Of a stretch of 64,000 nucleotides of DNA, positions 11,948 through 25,100 are shown in pieces. Both the position numbers and the translations under genes were made by a program. This stretch comes from Campanula takesimana (lineage: Eukaryota; Streptophyta; Magnoliopsida; Asterales; Campanulaceae): assembly GCA_026119855.1 (NCBI GenBank), contig JAOWBW010000322.1:868001-932000 (forward strand). Reading direction: 5' to 3'. The notes beneath the pieces are model-generated. The model was not told the DNA's origin. It saw nothing but the letters and a program-made list of their open reading frames with translations, and made no database searches. Each line of letters begins with the position of its first letter. Within the stretch, counting starts at the first letter, position 1.

Positions 11948-12373
11948 AATCTATTCTGTTAGTGTTTTTGCATTTTTTTTTGATGTTTTTAATTGATAAA
12001 TTAACATAATAATTTTATTTAAAAATATATGTATATTTTAAATTAAACAAAACATTTTCATAGCTTTGGTTGTACATAGTTGTAATAAATTAGTTTTTTA
12101 ATTAATTTAGAAGTACATTTGAGTTTGTTGTATGAATATTTCAAAAAACTTAATGGTATTAATAGTAATAGTTAACATATATAGTAACTATTATGATTAA
12201 ATAATATAATTAATAGTAATAGTTAATATATATTGTAACAATTATGATTAACTAATACTATTAATAATAATAATTAACTTATATAGTAACTATTATAGTT
12301 AACAATTATATTTAACTATTATAATTAACTAATACTATTAATACTATTAGTTAGTTATAATAGTTAAATATTA

Positions 12374-12881
12374 CTCCCTCTGTCCCGGAGTAAGAGTCCT
12401 ACCTCTCATTTGCACGGAGATTAAGAAATGATGAAAGTAAGTGTTGTGAGTGTAAAAGTAAATTAGGAGAGAGAATGAGTGGGATGGAATAATAAGTTGA
12501 TTGGTTTTATGAGTATAAAAGTAAAGTAAGTGAGAGAATGAGTGAGATGAATAGTAAATATTATTTGCTATTTTTGGAAAAAGACTTTTACTCTGGGATG
12601 TATACTAAAATAGAAAGTACTCCCTCCGTCCCACCTCACTTGAGACTTTTGTCTTGGGCACAAGAACTAAGAAAAAGTATGAAAGAGAAGAAATGTTGTG
12701 AGTGTAAAAGGTAAAGTAGGAGAGAGAATGAGTGGGAGGAATAGTGATTTGATTGGTGTTGTGAGTGTAAAAGCATTCCATTTTGGGGAGTCTCAAGTGA
12801 GGTGGGACGGACCAAAATGGAAATGAGTCTCAAGTGAGGTGGGACGGAGGGAGTATGACTTTTAATCTGGGACATAGGGAG
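12374..12881. mobile_element. Stowaway-like MITE, host of a nested copy
   Basis: Starts CTCCCTCTGTCCCGGAGTAAG and ends ATCTGGGACATAGGGAG with TA on both sides. A second Stowaway (12620-12853) sits in its 3' part at a TA. Confidence 0.8.
12620..12853. mobile_element. Stowaway-like MITE nested in another
   Basis: CTCCCTCCGTCCCACCTCAC at the left and GTGAGGTGGGACGGAGGGAG at the right are a perfect 20-bp inverted repeat flanked by TA. Its sequence family differs inside from the host MITE. Confidence 0.85.
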
Positions 12882-13078
12882 TAATAGTTAACTATAATAT
12901 AATAGTTAACTATTAATAGTTAACTATTATAGTTACCTATTATAGTTACTATTACTATTATAAGTATTAGTTACTACTAGTTAACTTTAATAGTTACTTA
13001 TTATAGTAACTATTACTATTATAAGTATTAGTTACTATAGTAGTTAACTATAATAGTTACATATTATAGTAACTATTA

Positions 13079-13353
13079 CTCCCTCCGTCCCAGAGTAAGA
13101 GTTCCATTTTCCTTTTTGGTTCGTCCTCGAGTAAGAGTCCCATTCCTAAAATGGCAAAGAATCTTTACTATTCACCCCACTCATTCTCTCTCCTATTTTA
13201 CTTTTATACTCACAACACCAATCAATTCATTATTCTCCCTCACTCATTCTCTCTCATACTTTACTTTTACACTCACAACATTTACATCACATCCAATATT
13301 TATTAATAAGCGTGCAAATGAGGGGTGAGACTCTTACTCCGGGACGAAGGGAG
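13079..13353. mobile_element. Stowaway-like MITE
   Basis: CTCCCTCCGTCCCAGAGTAAG ... CTTACTCCGGGACGAAGGGAG flanked by TA, inserted in the AT minisatellite. Confidence 0.85.
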
Positions 13354-13363
13354 TACTATTATA

Positions 13364-13644
13364 CTCCATCCGTCTCACTATGTTTGGCCACTAGACACAA
13401 TCTCGTAGTTTAAGGAACCTCAATAAATGTCTTGTTCATCTTTTACATTTCCAATTCTATCCTTCTTTAAGACATGAAAAGTCACGCATTAGTTTTGTAT
13501 ATAATTAATTAGTTTGTAAAATGCTCATTTAAGTAGGGGTATAATGGGACAATAGGGTATAAATTTACATTGAATTTATAAGTGGCCAAACAAAATGAGA
13601 CAAACAAAAATAGAAATGTGGCCAAACAAGTGAGACGGAGGGAG
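13364..13644. mobile_element. Stowaway-like MITE
   Basis: CTCCATCCGTCTCACT with inner TTTGGCCAC, and the inverse GTGGCCAAACAAG then TGAGACGGAGGGAG at the right, flanked by TA. Confidence 0.85.
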
Positions 13645-13725
13645 TAAGTATTAGTTATTATAGTAGTTAACTATAATAGTTACCCTATATAGTAACTAAT
13701 ACTATTAGCCAATACTATTAGCTAA

Positions 13726-14701
13726 GAAAAAAATTTGAAAAGTCTCTTATTTATAAGAGTGGTAATGATGTGGCAACACCAAATGCAACCTTTCTCTAAG
13801 ACTTGTCTATGTGGCAACATCATGGCTCTCCTCACCCACTTTAATATATATATATATATATTTATCATTTGTGTGTTGGATAATGATAGACATAGGGAAA
13901 TCCTATCCCGAATGTGGATGGCGACTGAGATGGAATGCCACGTCTTTATCCTCGTCAAACAAGCTGAGACCCATTATTCTCAATAGAAGCTGGAATTAAA
14001 TCTTCAAGCATAATCATTTATCATTGAAATTTGCTCAAATTATTGTTCATGATACTATACAGTCTTCGTAGGTATACCCATTATTCAGAAATTGTCGCCC
14101 CTACATATGTATACAACTAAAATCTTGATAAAAACTTGTGTAAGACGGTCTTACACAAGAGACATATCTTGTTGAGAGATTAAATGGTTTGCCCTCCTAT
14201 GGATGGGGCGGGCTGTGCTAATTTCCTCTCTCTTCGAGATTCATCTTATGTGTGAAACCGCTTTACGCAAAACTTCCTCAATCTTAAATCTATACTCCCT
14301 CCGACCCAGCACAAGTAGGACTAGAGGAGTGGGTACAAAAACTAAGAGAAAATAGTGAATGTGTGGTATATAATGAAGAGAGAGAATGAGTGGGGTAAAA
14401 AGTAGTGTTGGTTGAATAAAATGAGTGGTGGAAAATGAAGAAAAAGAATGAGTGGGGTTAAATGGTGGGGTTGGTTGAATATAAATATATTAAAACATTT
14501 CCATTTTGGGCAATCTCAATTGTTATGAGACGGTCTAAAAGGGAAATAAGTCTTACTTATGCTGGGACGGAGGGAGTATATATTAAAAGTCAACGCGGAG
14601 GTATACGAATTCGCCATGTGGACAATTTAGGCTAAAGAATGCTTTTGGTGAAGCCATGTCATCACCATTCTTATTGATAAGTGACTCTTGATATTCTTAT
14701 T
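13726..14701. mobile_element. Mutator-like non-autonomous element with 9-bp target duplication
   Basis: A perfect 9-bp duplication ATTAGCTAA lies at 13717-13725 and 14702-14710. The ends are diverged inverted repeats over about 60 bp (AAAAGTCTCTTATTTATAAG against AAGAGTCACTTATCAATAAG, then GGTGATGACATGGC-type). No transposase. A Stowaway at 14295-14576 is nested in it. Removing both rejoins the AT minisatellite without a break. Confidence 0.85.
14295..14576. mobile_element. Stowaway-like MITE nested in the Mutator-like element
   Basis: CTCCCTCCGACCCAGCACAAG ... CTTATGCTGGGACGGAGGGAG with TA at both ends. Confidence 0.85.
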
Positions 14702-14738
14702 ATTAGCTAATAGTATTAGTTAATAATAATAGTTACTA

Positions 14739-15004
14739 CTCCCTCCGTCCCTATTTACCTTACAAAAATTGCCATTTTCGGTGTCCCCATTTACTTTACA
14801 AAATCCCAAAAAGGAAAGTTTTTATTACTTTTCTAATAGTGAGACCCACTTGTCATACTCACAACAACTATCCACTTACTTTTCTCTACCCCACTTTCTC
14901 TCTCCCACTCAACTATCTACACTCACAACACATCAACTTTACAATCATTTTCTTAATTTTTGTGCAAAACCTTTTTTTTTTAATGTAAATGGGGACGGAG
15001 GGAG
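14739..15004. mobile_element. Stowaway-like MITE in the AT minisatellite
   Basis: CTCCCTCCGTCCCTATTTAC at the left and AAATGGGGACGGAGGGAG at the right, flanked by TA. Confidence 0.85.
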
Positions 15005-15380
15005 TATATAAGTTAACTTTTACTATTCATATGTAAACTATAATAGTTATTGTATAAGTTAACTATTACTATTAATAGTATTAGTTAACTATAATAGTTA
15101 TTATATAAGTTAACTATTATTATGAATAATGTTAGTTAACTATAATAGTTATATAAGTTACTTATTACTATTAATAGTATTAGTTAACATTAATGGTTAC
15201 TATATAAGTTAACTATTACTATTAATAGTATTAGTTAACCATAATAGATACTATATAGGTTAACTTTTACAATTAACAGTATTAGTTAATTATAATAGTT
15301 ATTATATAAGTTAATAATTATTATTTTTTAAAGAAATTAACTATTACTATTAATAATATTAGTAAATCATAATAGTTACT

Positions 15381-16543
15381 CTCCTCATTCCAAATTGAAT
15401 GTCATGTTTATACTAAAATGAATGATTTTTTAAAATTTTACATTCAAATAATTTTGTACCTAAGATTTTTTTTCCATATATCATTATATGCATTCATTTA
15501 AGTGCAACAGTTACTAAAATATGAAGAGTTTCAAAAAAAAATAATATATTAAAAATAATTATGATAAAGTGACTTTAACTTCTCCGGTATAAGAAATGAA
15601 AAGCTATAATTTGAAATGTAAAGTCACAAAAAATAATTTTTTTATTTGTTACTTAAAACAAATGAAAAGTCTTCAAACAATTTATTTTGTTTAACTAATA
15701 AATTAAAAAGTTTATGTTGATGCAACTCTAATCTTGCAAACAAAGAAAAAGTCACAAAAAACATTAATCTTGATTTTAAATCCAAAGTTAGAAAATGATT
15801 TACTCTTTAATTTATCCCCCCGAAATAAAAAGAAAATTACAATGTAATTGATTATTTACATGTCTTATTTTTTTAGTTTTATTTTTAAGATACTTAAAAA
15901 TTATTTTTCTTTAATCATAATAAAATATACTCCATTTGAGTAACTAAATAAACGACAAATTGTAAACAAATTTCCATTTCCTATTCCTAGTCGTTATAGA
16001 TAGCGACATGATAGCAATAAGCCATCAGATTCGAGGGGTATAATTTAGGATACAGAAGAGTGTTACAGGATAGTTGGACTCGTATTTCACTCAAACCAAC
16101 TGTCTCATCAGTAAAATAAATTTAAAAAAAAAAAAAAAAAAACGCACTAATTACCATTTTCGTTTGTCTCAAAATTCTCAATAAAAAGAAAGAGGAGACC
16201 TTATTTGACCTGCCAATTTCTAACTGTACATTACAACATATTGCAATTAACATATGCATAAAACTATCCACTAAGGTAATTATTTACAAGAGGACTGTAA
16301 AAATAATTCTTATCAACCATTATCAAAGAGTAAGCAGATTACAACACATTACCAGAGAAGAGGATGGATTGGAGAAACCTGGCCTTTGATGAAATCCATG
16401 TCCATTGTTGCAGTCATTTTGACTTTCTCGGGCTATGAAAACTCTTTATTTTGACTTTCCCGGGCTATGGGAATTCCGTCGTTAGTTTACAAGCCTTCAA
16501 AAGGAATAATAGAAGGGAGCTTCACCTACGATGTGTATTCTCT
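15381..16543. other. Gene-free stretch downstream of DET1
   Basis: AT-rich and mostly featureless. It begins with a possible eroded MITE end (CTCCTCATTCCAAATTGAATG), has an A19 run near 16123-16141, and from about 16200 is presumably DET1 3' UTR. No ORF worth calling. Confidence 0.55.
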
Positions 16544-19147
16544 CTATCTCCGAAAGTGAATATTTACAACGGACGGCTGTAAAAACAGTGTCTGTTGAAT
16601 AGATAATGCGAGGGGAAATATTGGATGGAAAAGGAAAGATGAGATCTTTTTTGCCCTGCCTTCTGTGCTACCAGCTTCAGGTCCTAATTAAACAAAACAA
16701 GGTCATCATTATCAGGATCCGGGGACAGTGCAGGAATAAGATGTAATATCCTCCCTCCGTCCCAAAATGATTGACCAAAATTTTTCAAATTTTGCTTTTG
16801 ATCAGGAGCAAATTTTGAAATTTTTTGATCATTCATTTTGGGACGGAGGTAGCAGTCTACTATAACATGCAACCCATGTCAAGGTTATTTCAGATATTTC
16901 CCCCGTTACTCGCATCTCGTCCGTTTGCTTTTCATCGAGCGGCTGATGCAGCACAACTGCTACGCAGTCCTACTGCACCCCAATCCCATTATCATCATCT
17001 ACATTTATTGAAATCCAGCGAAAGCAAAAGGGATTTCATCTCATAATACCCCTTCCATCCCACTAAGAGTCCACATTTAGAAGTCAACATTTCAAGGATT
17101 TTTGTAGCTAAACAATAAGACAGAAAAGTGGACCTTCTTTAGGGGGATAAATTTTCTCCTAAGGCAATTCCCAAAAGTTAAAATTTTCACTCAAAACATG
17201 TGATGATTATCTACTACTACCGCTAGCAAACAATGGTGTATGAATCACCCTACTTACCGGGTTTGATTTTGAATTTGAGGGTATTAGGCTGCCTCCTTGA
17301 AATGAACTTGATTGGATGGTCAGTGGACTGTCTATGTCGGTCAATCGCAGAAATAAGCTGCAATAACAGATTAGTAAGGCATTAAATTAACTAAAAGAGC
17401 AAAAGCTTTAACCGACATAACTTAGGAGTACATTAAACAGCACTTTGGTGAAACAAAGATTTTACTTGAGGAAAATCTGAAGTTGCCCAACACATGAATA
17501 ATAACATGGGGACTGAACAACTAAAAGAGGTACAAAGATCTAACCTTTTCATCAAATCGAAAGAGAGACTGATCGAAATAGGGTGAAGGACTCTGGGATT
17601 GACAGCTATAGGGCAAAGAGGTGACAACCTTCTTCACAAACTGTAGCATTTCAACCAAATCATAAATCATTAAATCAGATCCAAGAATAAGTAATTGTGC
17701 AACAATAAAAGTCATATAAACCATGTCATGTAGCACTACCTCCGTCCCAAAATGATCTTCCCACTTTTTTTGCCGTTACTACGAATGAACTTTGAGAAAT
17801 AATTATAGGTTGATTTAATTATACTAATGAAAATCTAAAACTCGTAATTGATACACCGTCAACAATACTATCAATGACAAGCTTTACGCTTTCATTAGGA
17901 TAATTAAATCACCCTAAAATTATTGCTCAAAATTCATTCGTAGTAACGGCAAAAAAGGTGGGAAGATCATTTTGGGACGGGGGAGTATTTTTTTATGCTT
18001 CGCAAAACTGGAGTATTAATAGCAGCAATAAAGTGGCACCTGGACCGAGTTGTTGGCTTTAGATTTACTGCTCCTTAGTAGCTCAAGAGCATGAACATTG
18101 TTTGAGTGAGATGATATGAAATTCATATATATTGAATTGTTTGATGTTACACAGAAGTGGTCGCAGAACTGTTCAAACAAGCTATAAAGCTCATCTGCTG
18201 GTATCTGCAAGATTCAAAAGATGTTATTCAAGTTCATGCAGGAAACTTGCACTCATACCGAATTCGGAAAGTTAAAAAAAAAAAAAAAAAAAAAAAAAGG
18301 CATGAGTTGCAGCATACTACTACCTCCGTCCCAAATTGAATGACCGGATTTGCTTTTGACCAAGAGCGAATTCGGTCATTCATTTTGGGACGGAGGGGTA
18401 GCAAGTACCTTATAGAATGCAACAATTTCAGTTGTCTCCATGTTATAGACAGCAAAGAATGCAGGATGGTTATCAGCGTTCCTCGCGACCTGTACCAAAC
18501 TAGGATTAAGACGTTTATCCAATAATTCTTGGTAGAACACAAATTTACTGGTACATTTAAGGCAGCCACACAAGTAATATGGGGTTTTCTATGAACCCGC
18601 ATTAGTTCTAGAAATAAAACTCATTTCCTGTACCCCTTAATTCTGAGAAATGACTTAGAGCACTATAAACAGCAATTTTATCAATCTTAACGCTCTTCAT
18701 TTTTGGAATCAGTAGGAGTTTCTTACATTTAGACCCAATTTAGAGGATAGATAGATACTACCGTGTGATTAATCTATCCCCAAAAACATGATGCAACTTA
18801 TACAACTTTAACAGATTTCTTACTCATAATATAGATACTCTTATGAACCGTACAAAAACAACGAAGCGTTAGTCCCAAAATTATTTGAGTCGGCTACCAT
18901 GAATCGTATATGGAATCATTAAAGAAAATAGGTGAGGTAAAAAAAAACTGTGAAAGCAAAGAAGAAAAAGGTGGGATGAGAATTTGAAATAACAATAAAA
19001 AACAAAATAATAATAACCCCCATCATCCACTTGAATTTCACCCTCCACTTCGTTCTCTTCAATGCCATATTTTCTACAATCCCACGTGGACTCATATCGC
19101 TTTCAAGCACCCTTATTAACAATAGCTGACAAATATTATATTCTCTC

Positions 19148-19187
<40 letters not shown>

Positions 19188-22100
19188 ATGCGCGCGCACA
19201 CACACACACCCAGACATATGCTCCCTCCGTCCCACTTGAAATTGCATAAAAATCGTCAAGCACGGGAAAAGGAGAAGTATATAATATTAAGGTGTGCGGG
19301 AGGGGGCACACACACACACACACACAAACTCCCTCCGTCCCACTAAAAATTGTAGTTTTTACCCAAAAGGGTGTCCCACAAAATTACACTTCCTCAAAAC
19401 GGAAACTTTAAAATACTTCCTTAACAATGAGACCCACTTGCATACTCATAACAACTATCCAGTTACTATTCCTACCCCATCTTCTCCCTCCTTCACTTTT
19501 CATACTTACAACACTTACACCACTGGCACTTACACATTTTCTTAATCTCTGTGCCCAAAACAAAAGTGCGACTATTAGTGGGACGGAGGGAGTATATATG
19601 TGTGTGTGTGTGTGTGCGTGCGCGCGCTCATAACCAACTCTGCCCATAAACAATGGATGTCATGTGCACACACTGAATTTCATTATCACGAATGCGCATA
19701 TCTGGGGCCATTGCAGATTTAATACCAAGTTTAAATAGTGTGCGAGTGAGAGAGAGGACTTGATTATTATGAGAACTTCCTGGAACAAAATCCCTCCACT
19801 CAGAAGCCATTTTTTTTTTTTAGATATTCATCCAAGGAGCCCTTTTAACAAAAGAAAAAAAACTAAAAACCCTTTACATTTAACTTTGCTTTGCCTATAA
19901 TGAAATCAAAAGGCTGAATATCACAATAAATCATTGTTATAATGGTTAACTCCAAGGCAGTGATGTATATATTGTTCAGCTCTCAAAATAGCTTTGAGTG
20001 AAACAGTAGTAGTAATTTCCATGTCCAAAGCTTCCACAAGAAACAAAAGGAAGGCCGGAAGAAAAAGAATGGTAGAAAGACAAAACCTCACCGCTCCTTC
20101 AATGCTGCCAAACTTGATTAGTAGGTGCTGCCGGTCCAAGAATTGCACCTGCATACACACACACACAACTCAGCAAAAATATTGACATTATTTTGTGCAT
20201 AAGGTCGCCAATGGCATAAACAAGAAGTTAGGGTTCACCTTCCATATAATCAAATCAACATAATCTTGAAAATGGAAATAGAACTTCTTCTTCAGGGATT
20301 GGATTCTCTGAGCAAACAAGAAAAGAGAACATTAATCAAAGGATTCCCAGAAACCAAATCATAATTCAATTACGTACAGTTCGTCAAGCCTCCTAGTCTG
20401 AGGTCTCTATTTCAAATGTTGAGGCACTGTACACGGTTTATATCAGTAAGAAGTTCACTTCCAGAACCAGGAAACGGAAACGGAACAAGACAAGAATCAT
20501 AACATTTTATAGACAACATAACAAGATTGGGCACCTTGCCCCCTTCTTTTATTCCTGTTTCTGGTTGATAGCTAAATTTCAGTTATATCATTGAGTGGGA
20601 AAAAAAAAGGAGAGAACGTAAAGATCTGAAAGTAACATCAGTTTGCATGACCAACCAGGGTTCGATCACTTTCTTCACTCCATATCCCTCGAACTACAAA
20701 GGAAAGTAACCTTTGTTTTAAACCGCTCAAAAAGTAATTTTCAGGAGGAGGGTGATTATGTTGCAGACCGTTCCCAGCTTGGTTCATGGGCACCTGGTGC
20801 ATCGTACTTATTTCAGGGATTGCCTTACACTGCAATAAAAGGTAAAGATTATAAGCACATAAATCAATGAAAAAAAGGAAAATGGAAAATACCAATTGGC
20901 AGTCATATCTTTCTGTAGTTCTATACTTTATATAGAGGGAGGAGAGGGACTTGGCTTGGCCCATAGGACACTTACTAGGTCTCTCTCTCTTTCTCTTACA
21001 TTTTCTCTCATAAAAGACTACCCTACACAATAGAATTAATTTATTTCCTATATCTATAATTTCTACATAATAATTCAAATTACAGAGAGCCCGTAACATT
21101 TAAGATAACATAAACATCAAAGAAATTAAATTACTAACACAAAAATTGAACATGAGAAAGAGCATCAATTGTATGTAGGAATATTTATATAGACATGCTT
21201 AATAGAACATGCTCATCCATTGTTAATACTCCCTCTGCCCCATATAGCACCTTGCACCATTTTTATTTTTATTTTTATTTTGGATGTCCCATTGTTATAT
21301 CCTTTTCCTAAAATGTCCACTTTTTATTCTTTTTTTTATTTATTTACCCTACCCCAACCAAAATGGTGCAAGGTATTATGGGACGGAGGGAGTATATGCT
21401 TGTAGCATTTACTGTATAAAACTTAAGACAATAACAAGGCACCTTATAGTAAAAATTATCAAATTTTATACACATGCACAAATGAACACATCCTTATATA
21501 TGTATAGGTATGCATGTATGTATGTATATTACAAACAAAATGGTCTAGTTCATTAGTAGATAATTTGTTCAACTGTATATGCCAACTCTAACTTTTATTT
21601 GCAATGATGATACATTAAACAGCAGCATTTTAACTCTCCTCTGCCGATGCAAATCAGTTCTATAATTTCAAGTGAAGTATCAAATATACTGGCAAGTCAA
21701 ATAAATGTCATGTATACGTTATTTATGTTGAATCACAAACGATTTAAAAGGAAGCACTAGCCTGTGCACTTGAAATCAGAAAAAGTTCATCATCTTCGCG
21801 GCAAAATTCCCCAATTGCTCGTACATCGACAAGGGTCCCTGAGTCCCTAATTTGAAGTACATGAATTCGTTGAAAACGGAGAGACACTATAGATAGTAAA
21901 TCATCATACAGGAAAACACCCGTACTGTGAGCCAAATTAACATAATCATTGGAGAAAACCCTCTCATCGAGTACAACTCCATCTTCCAATCTGAAGGAAG
22001 AAGAAAAAAAATCCAGGAAGCAGTAAGTCATAAATGTCTAAAAATAATATAAACCAGAAACTTTTTCGAGAGAATAAACAATCTGTGAAAAGTTTGAGGG

Positions 22101-25100
22101 TTAACCTCAAAAGATGAAAAGTTATTTTTTCAATTGAGGGGACTCCAGGAATAGCTCCTCCAGTAGCAGGGGCATCGTAAATTTGGGCGCTCGAAGTTGC
22201 AAATAAACCAAATCGGTTACACTCTATGTAGAGGAAGAAGTCTTTACATATAAGCTCGCTACTGGAAGCAAGTGGTACCGAATATAGTTGAGTAAAGAAG
22301 CTCTCGAATTTCTTTGCTTTTGATGGAAGCTCTTGAGATGCACAGTCTTCTTGTTTGCACGAAAAGGACAGCCATTTTGGTCTATATACAATCAGATCCT
22401 GATGATTCCGGCTGAAACTTATCAAGTATCTACCATCTTCTGTGAATTTGCGGAATGAATGGTCGGGACATTCAATATCATAGATGGTATAGCCCGGAAC
22501 TATGTTTTCATAAAACCTCCTAGCACAGTGAATCTGCAGGCATCAGATTACGATTTTAGGGCTCTCGTAAAAGGCATAAGAATATAATGAATCCAGTAGT
22601 CTCTGTAATAATTTTTTCCCCAGTAGGAACTATTAGATCCAATACCAAGTAGAAGCCCAGTGAAGACAAGTCTCAAGTGTAAATACAAAATTCCTTGAGA
22701 AAGCTTCCCACAGCATCTCTTTCTCTAAACACGTAATTTGTTTTGTAAGTATCATATTATCGAACTGTCATCCCTCACTGGTAGTATACATAAATGCCAA
22801 AGTAAGAAACAAAAGAAAAAAAACTACTATTAGAAACATAAACCTTCCTATAGTAGCCAATAGCTTCAAAAATAAGATGACTATATACACTTACATAAAT
22901 ACATACATAGTGCATTAACATTTGTTTGTGTTTTAGAAAGGGTGAACGAGGCTAACAAGAATGTGCTCAATTAAAGGAAAATACAGTGGGCGCTTCCAAT
23001 CTCTGCTTCCAATCTCTACCCAGGTAACTCCTTCCCATCAATTCTCTTTGCCATAGACACCGCATAATAGCCTCCATTTCTTCTTCTATTCCCAAAACTA
23101 ATCCGCTTGACTCTTGACCATAAGACACAGGATTCTTCAATATTATGACATGACCCAATAATTTTATACAGCTAAAACAATGTATCATCCCCTGCATACT
23201 CCCAGACAATCTACTCGTTATTTGCTACTTAAAGTATATACAGCTGTTAAGCGACTCATCATGTTCCTTACATATATAACAATAGGACACCAATGTTGTT
23301 CGAATTTCCTCATTATCCCAAGTCACTTTAAAGAAACAGTTTTCTTCGAGGTCGAGCCACCAACTTGCCACAAATCTATGAACAATTTCTGACAAGAATA
23401 ATTTGTGAAAAGACTACTGAATCTGAAGTACTAAAAGTAACAAAATGCATTGTAAACTATATACCCCTATAGAACCAAGCTTGAATGATGTTCCAAAAGA
23501 ACCAAAGCGTATCATGTGCATGCCTTAAACATATGGGCATAACATGATTGTAAGTTGAACATTTGCAACCTTATTGTGAGATGCATATTACGGTGCTAGA
23601 TTGGTGTAGGAAATGGGCTTTGAACACATGGCTGTTGACCAGTTTTTGAACCAGTTTTCAAAGTGGTTTCATTAATTTTTGTTTTAGGGAAAAGTGGTTT
23701 CATTTAATAAAAATAAAAACAAGTTGCAAAATTGTAATCTATCTTTTGTGTAGATTTATAAAGTGTATTCAATTTCTCAACCATTTTGGGTGAACGAGAA
23801 ATTAATGATTACAAATATGCAACTTGACATGGTTATTTGAAGAGTAGGGGAATATGGAAAGCCATACCCCATAAAGAAAGTAAATGAGGAGGCTTTATAA
23901 GCGTATCCACTCCGAGGAGAGAACAATCAAGTGTTCTCCTCCAAGTTGCAACCTAGTACCCCATAAGGCTAGCTCAAGTAGCTCTGGGATGCACTTTGCA
24001 CTTCCATAATTTCGCATTAAGTCTCCTTAAAGCCTGAAAGTTTTGAACACCAAGAAGTTCACCTTAGCATTAAGCTTGAAAGTAACTTAGGGACGATTGC
24101 CAAGAACCGTGAGCAGTAGTACGAGGCAATTTTCGTCTTGTAAAAATTGTGCCCACACAAGCTTCAACTTTAAATAAAATTCTGGTTCATTCCATATTTC
24201 AGTCTCTTTTAATTTTTTGGGTTCAATTTATTTTTGTCATTTTGTTTTCAAGAGAATCACATTTTATTGTTATTTTCGATAACAATGGGCTCAGATGGTG
24301 CTTCGACCATCCTCGTAGCTACTTGAGCTAGCCAAAGGCTAGCCCAATGGGAGACTAAGTTGCAACTTGGTGGTGAACACCTCATTGTTCCCTCCTTGGA
24401 GTGAACTCAACTATAAATCCTATTCATCGACTTTCTTCAATCAATATCGGATATGGCTTTCAATATTTCCCAACTCTTCAAATAACCATGTCAGGTTGCA
24501 TACTTTAATCAATAATTTTCGATCACCCGGACATGGAATTGAGAAATCAAAGACACTCAATTAAACTACACAAAACGCAGATTACACATTTGCAACTTGT
24601 TTTAATTTTCATTAGATGAACCCACTTTGAAAATTGCTTCAAAAATTGGTCAACACCCATGTTTACAAAACCCATATCCAACAGTTGCAATATTCAAAAT
24701 CTTTACTAATGGAAAAGGATATCCTATGCACCTTTCACCATTTTTATGTGACTTGGCTCCATTTTAGTTTCCTAGCAAGTATGCATTTAGTAACACCTTG
24801 TATGGGCAGAAAAGTAGAGTGTGCTTCCGACACACAAAGTCGCAGAGATCTTAATTTGGTCCAACACCATAGGCGAAAATTCAATATATCATCTTTGTCC
24901 ACTAATTGTACGGTGCCAAGGTTCTAAAAAACGCTAGGCGGTCGCTAGGCGCCGCAGGGGCGCCTAACGCCTAGGCGGGGCCTAGGCGGTCTAGACGGGG
25001 GTCTTTTAGAACACTGTACGGTGCTTAGGCTTTTATCGATAAAATTACACGTAGAAGGCACTCATTTTGTAAAACCAGGATAATCCCATACGCATGTAAC

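Larger units (their letters stand above)
12150..15380. repeat. AT minisatellite built on TAGTTAACTATTA, split by MITEs
   Basis: Repeating palindrome-rich phrases such as AGTTAACTATTACTATTAA and TAGTATTAGTTAACTATAAT fill 12150-12370, 12885-13078, 13650-13725, 14702-14738 and 15005-15380. The gaps between are MITEs. Copies are irregular; the phrase itself is nearly self-complementary. Confidence 0.8.
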
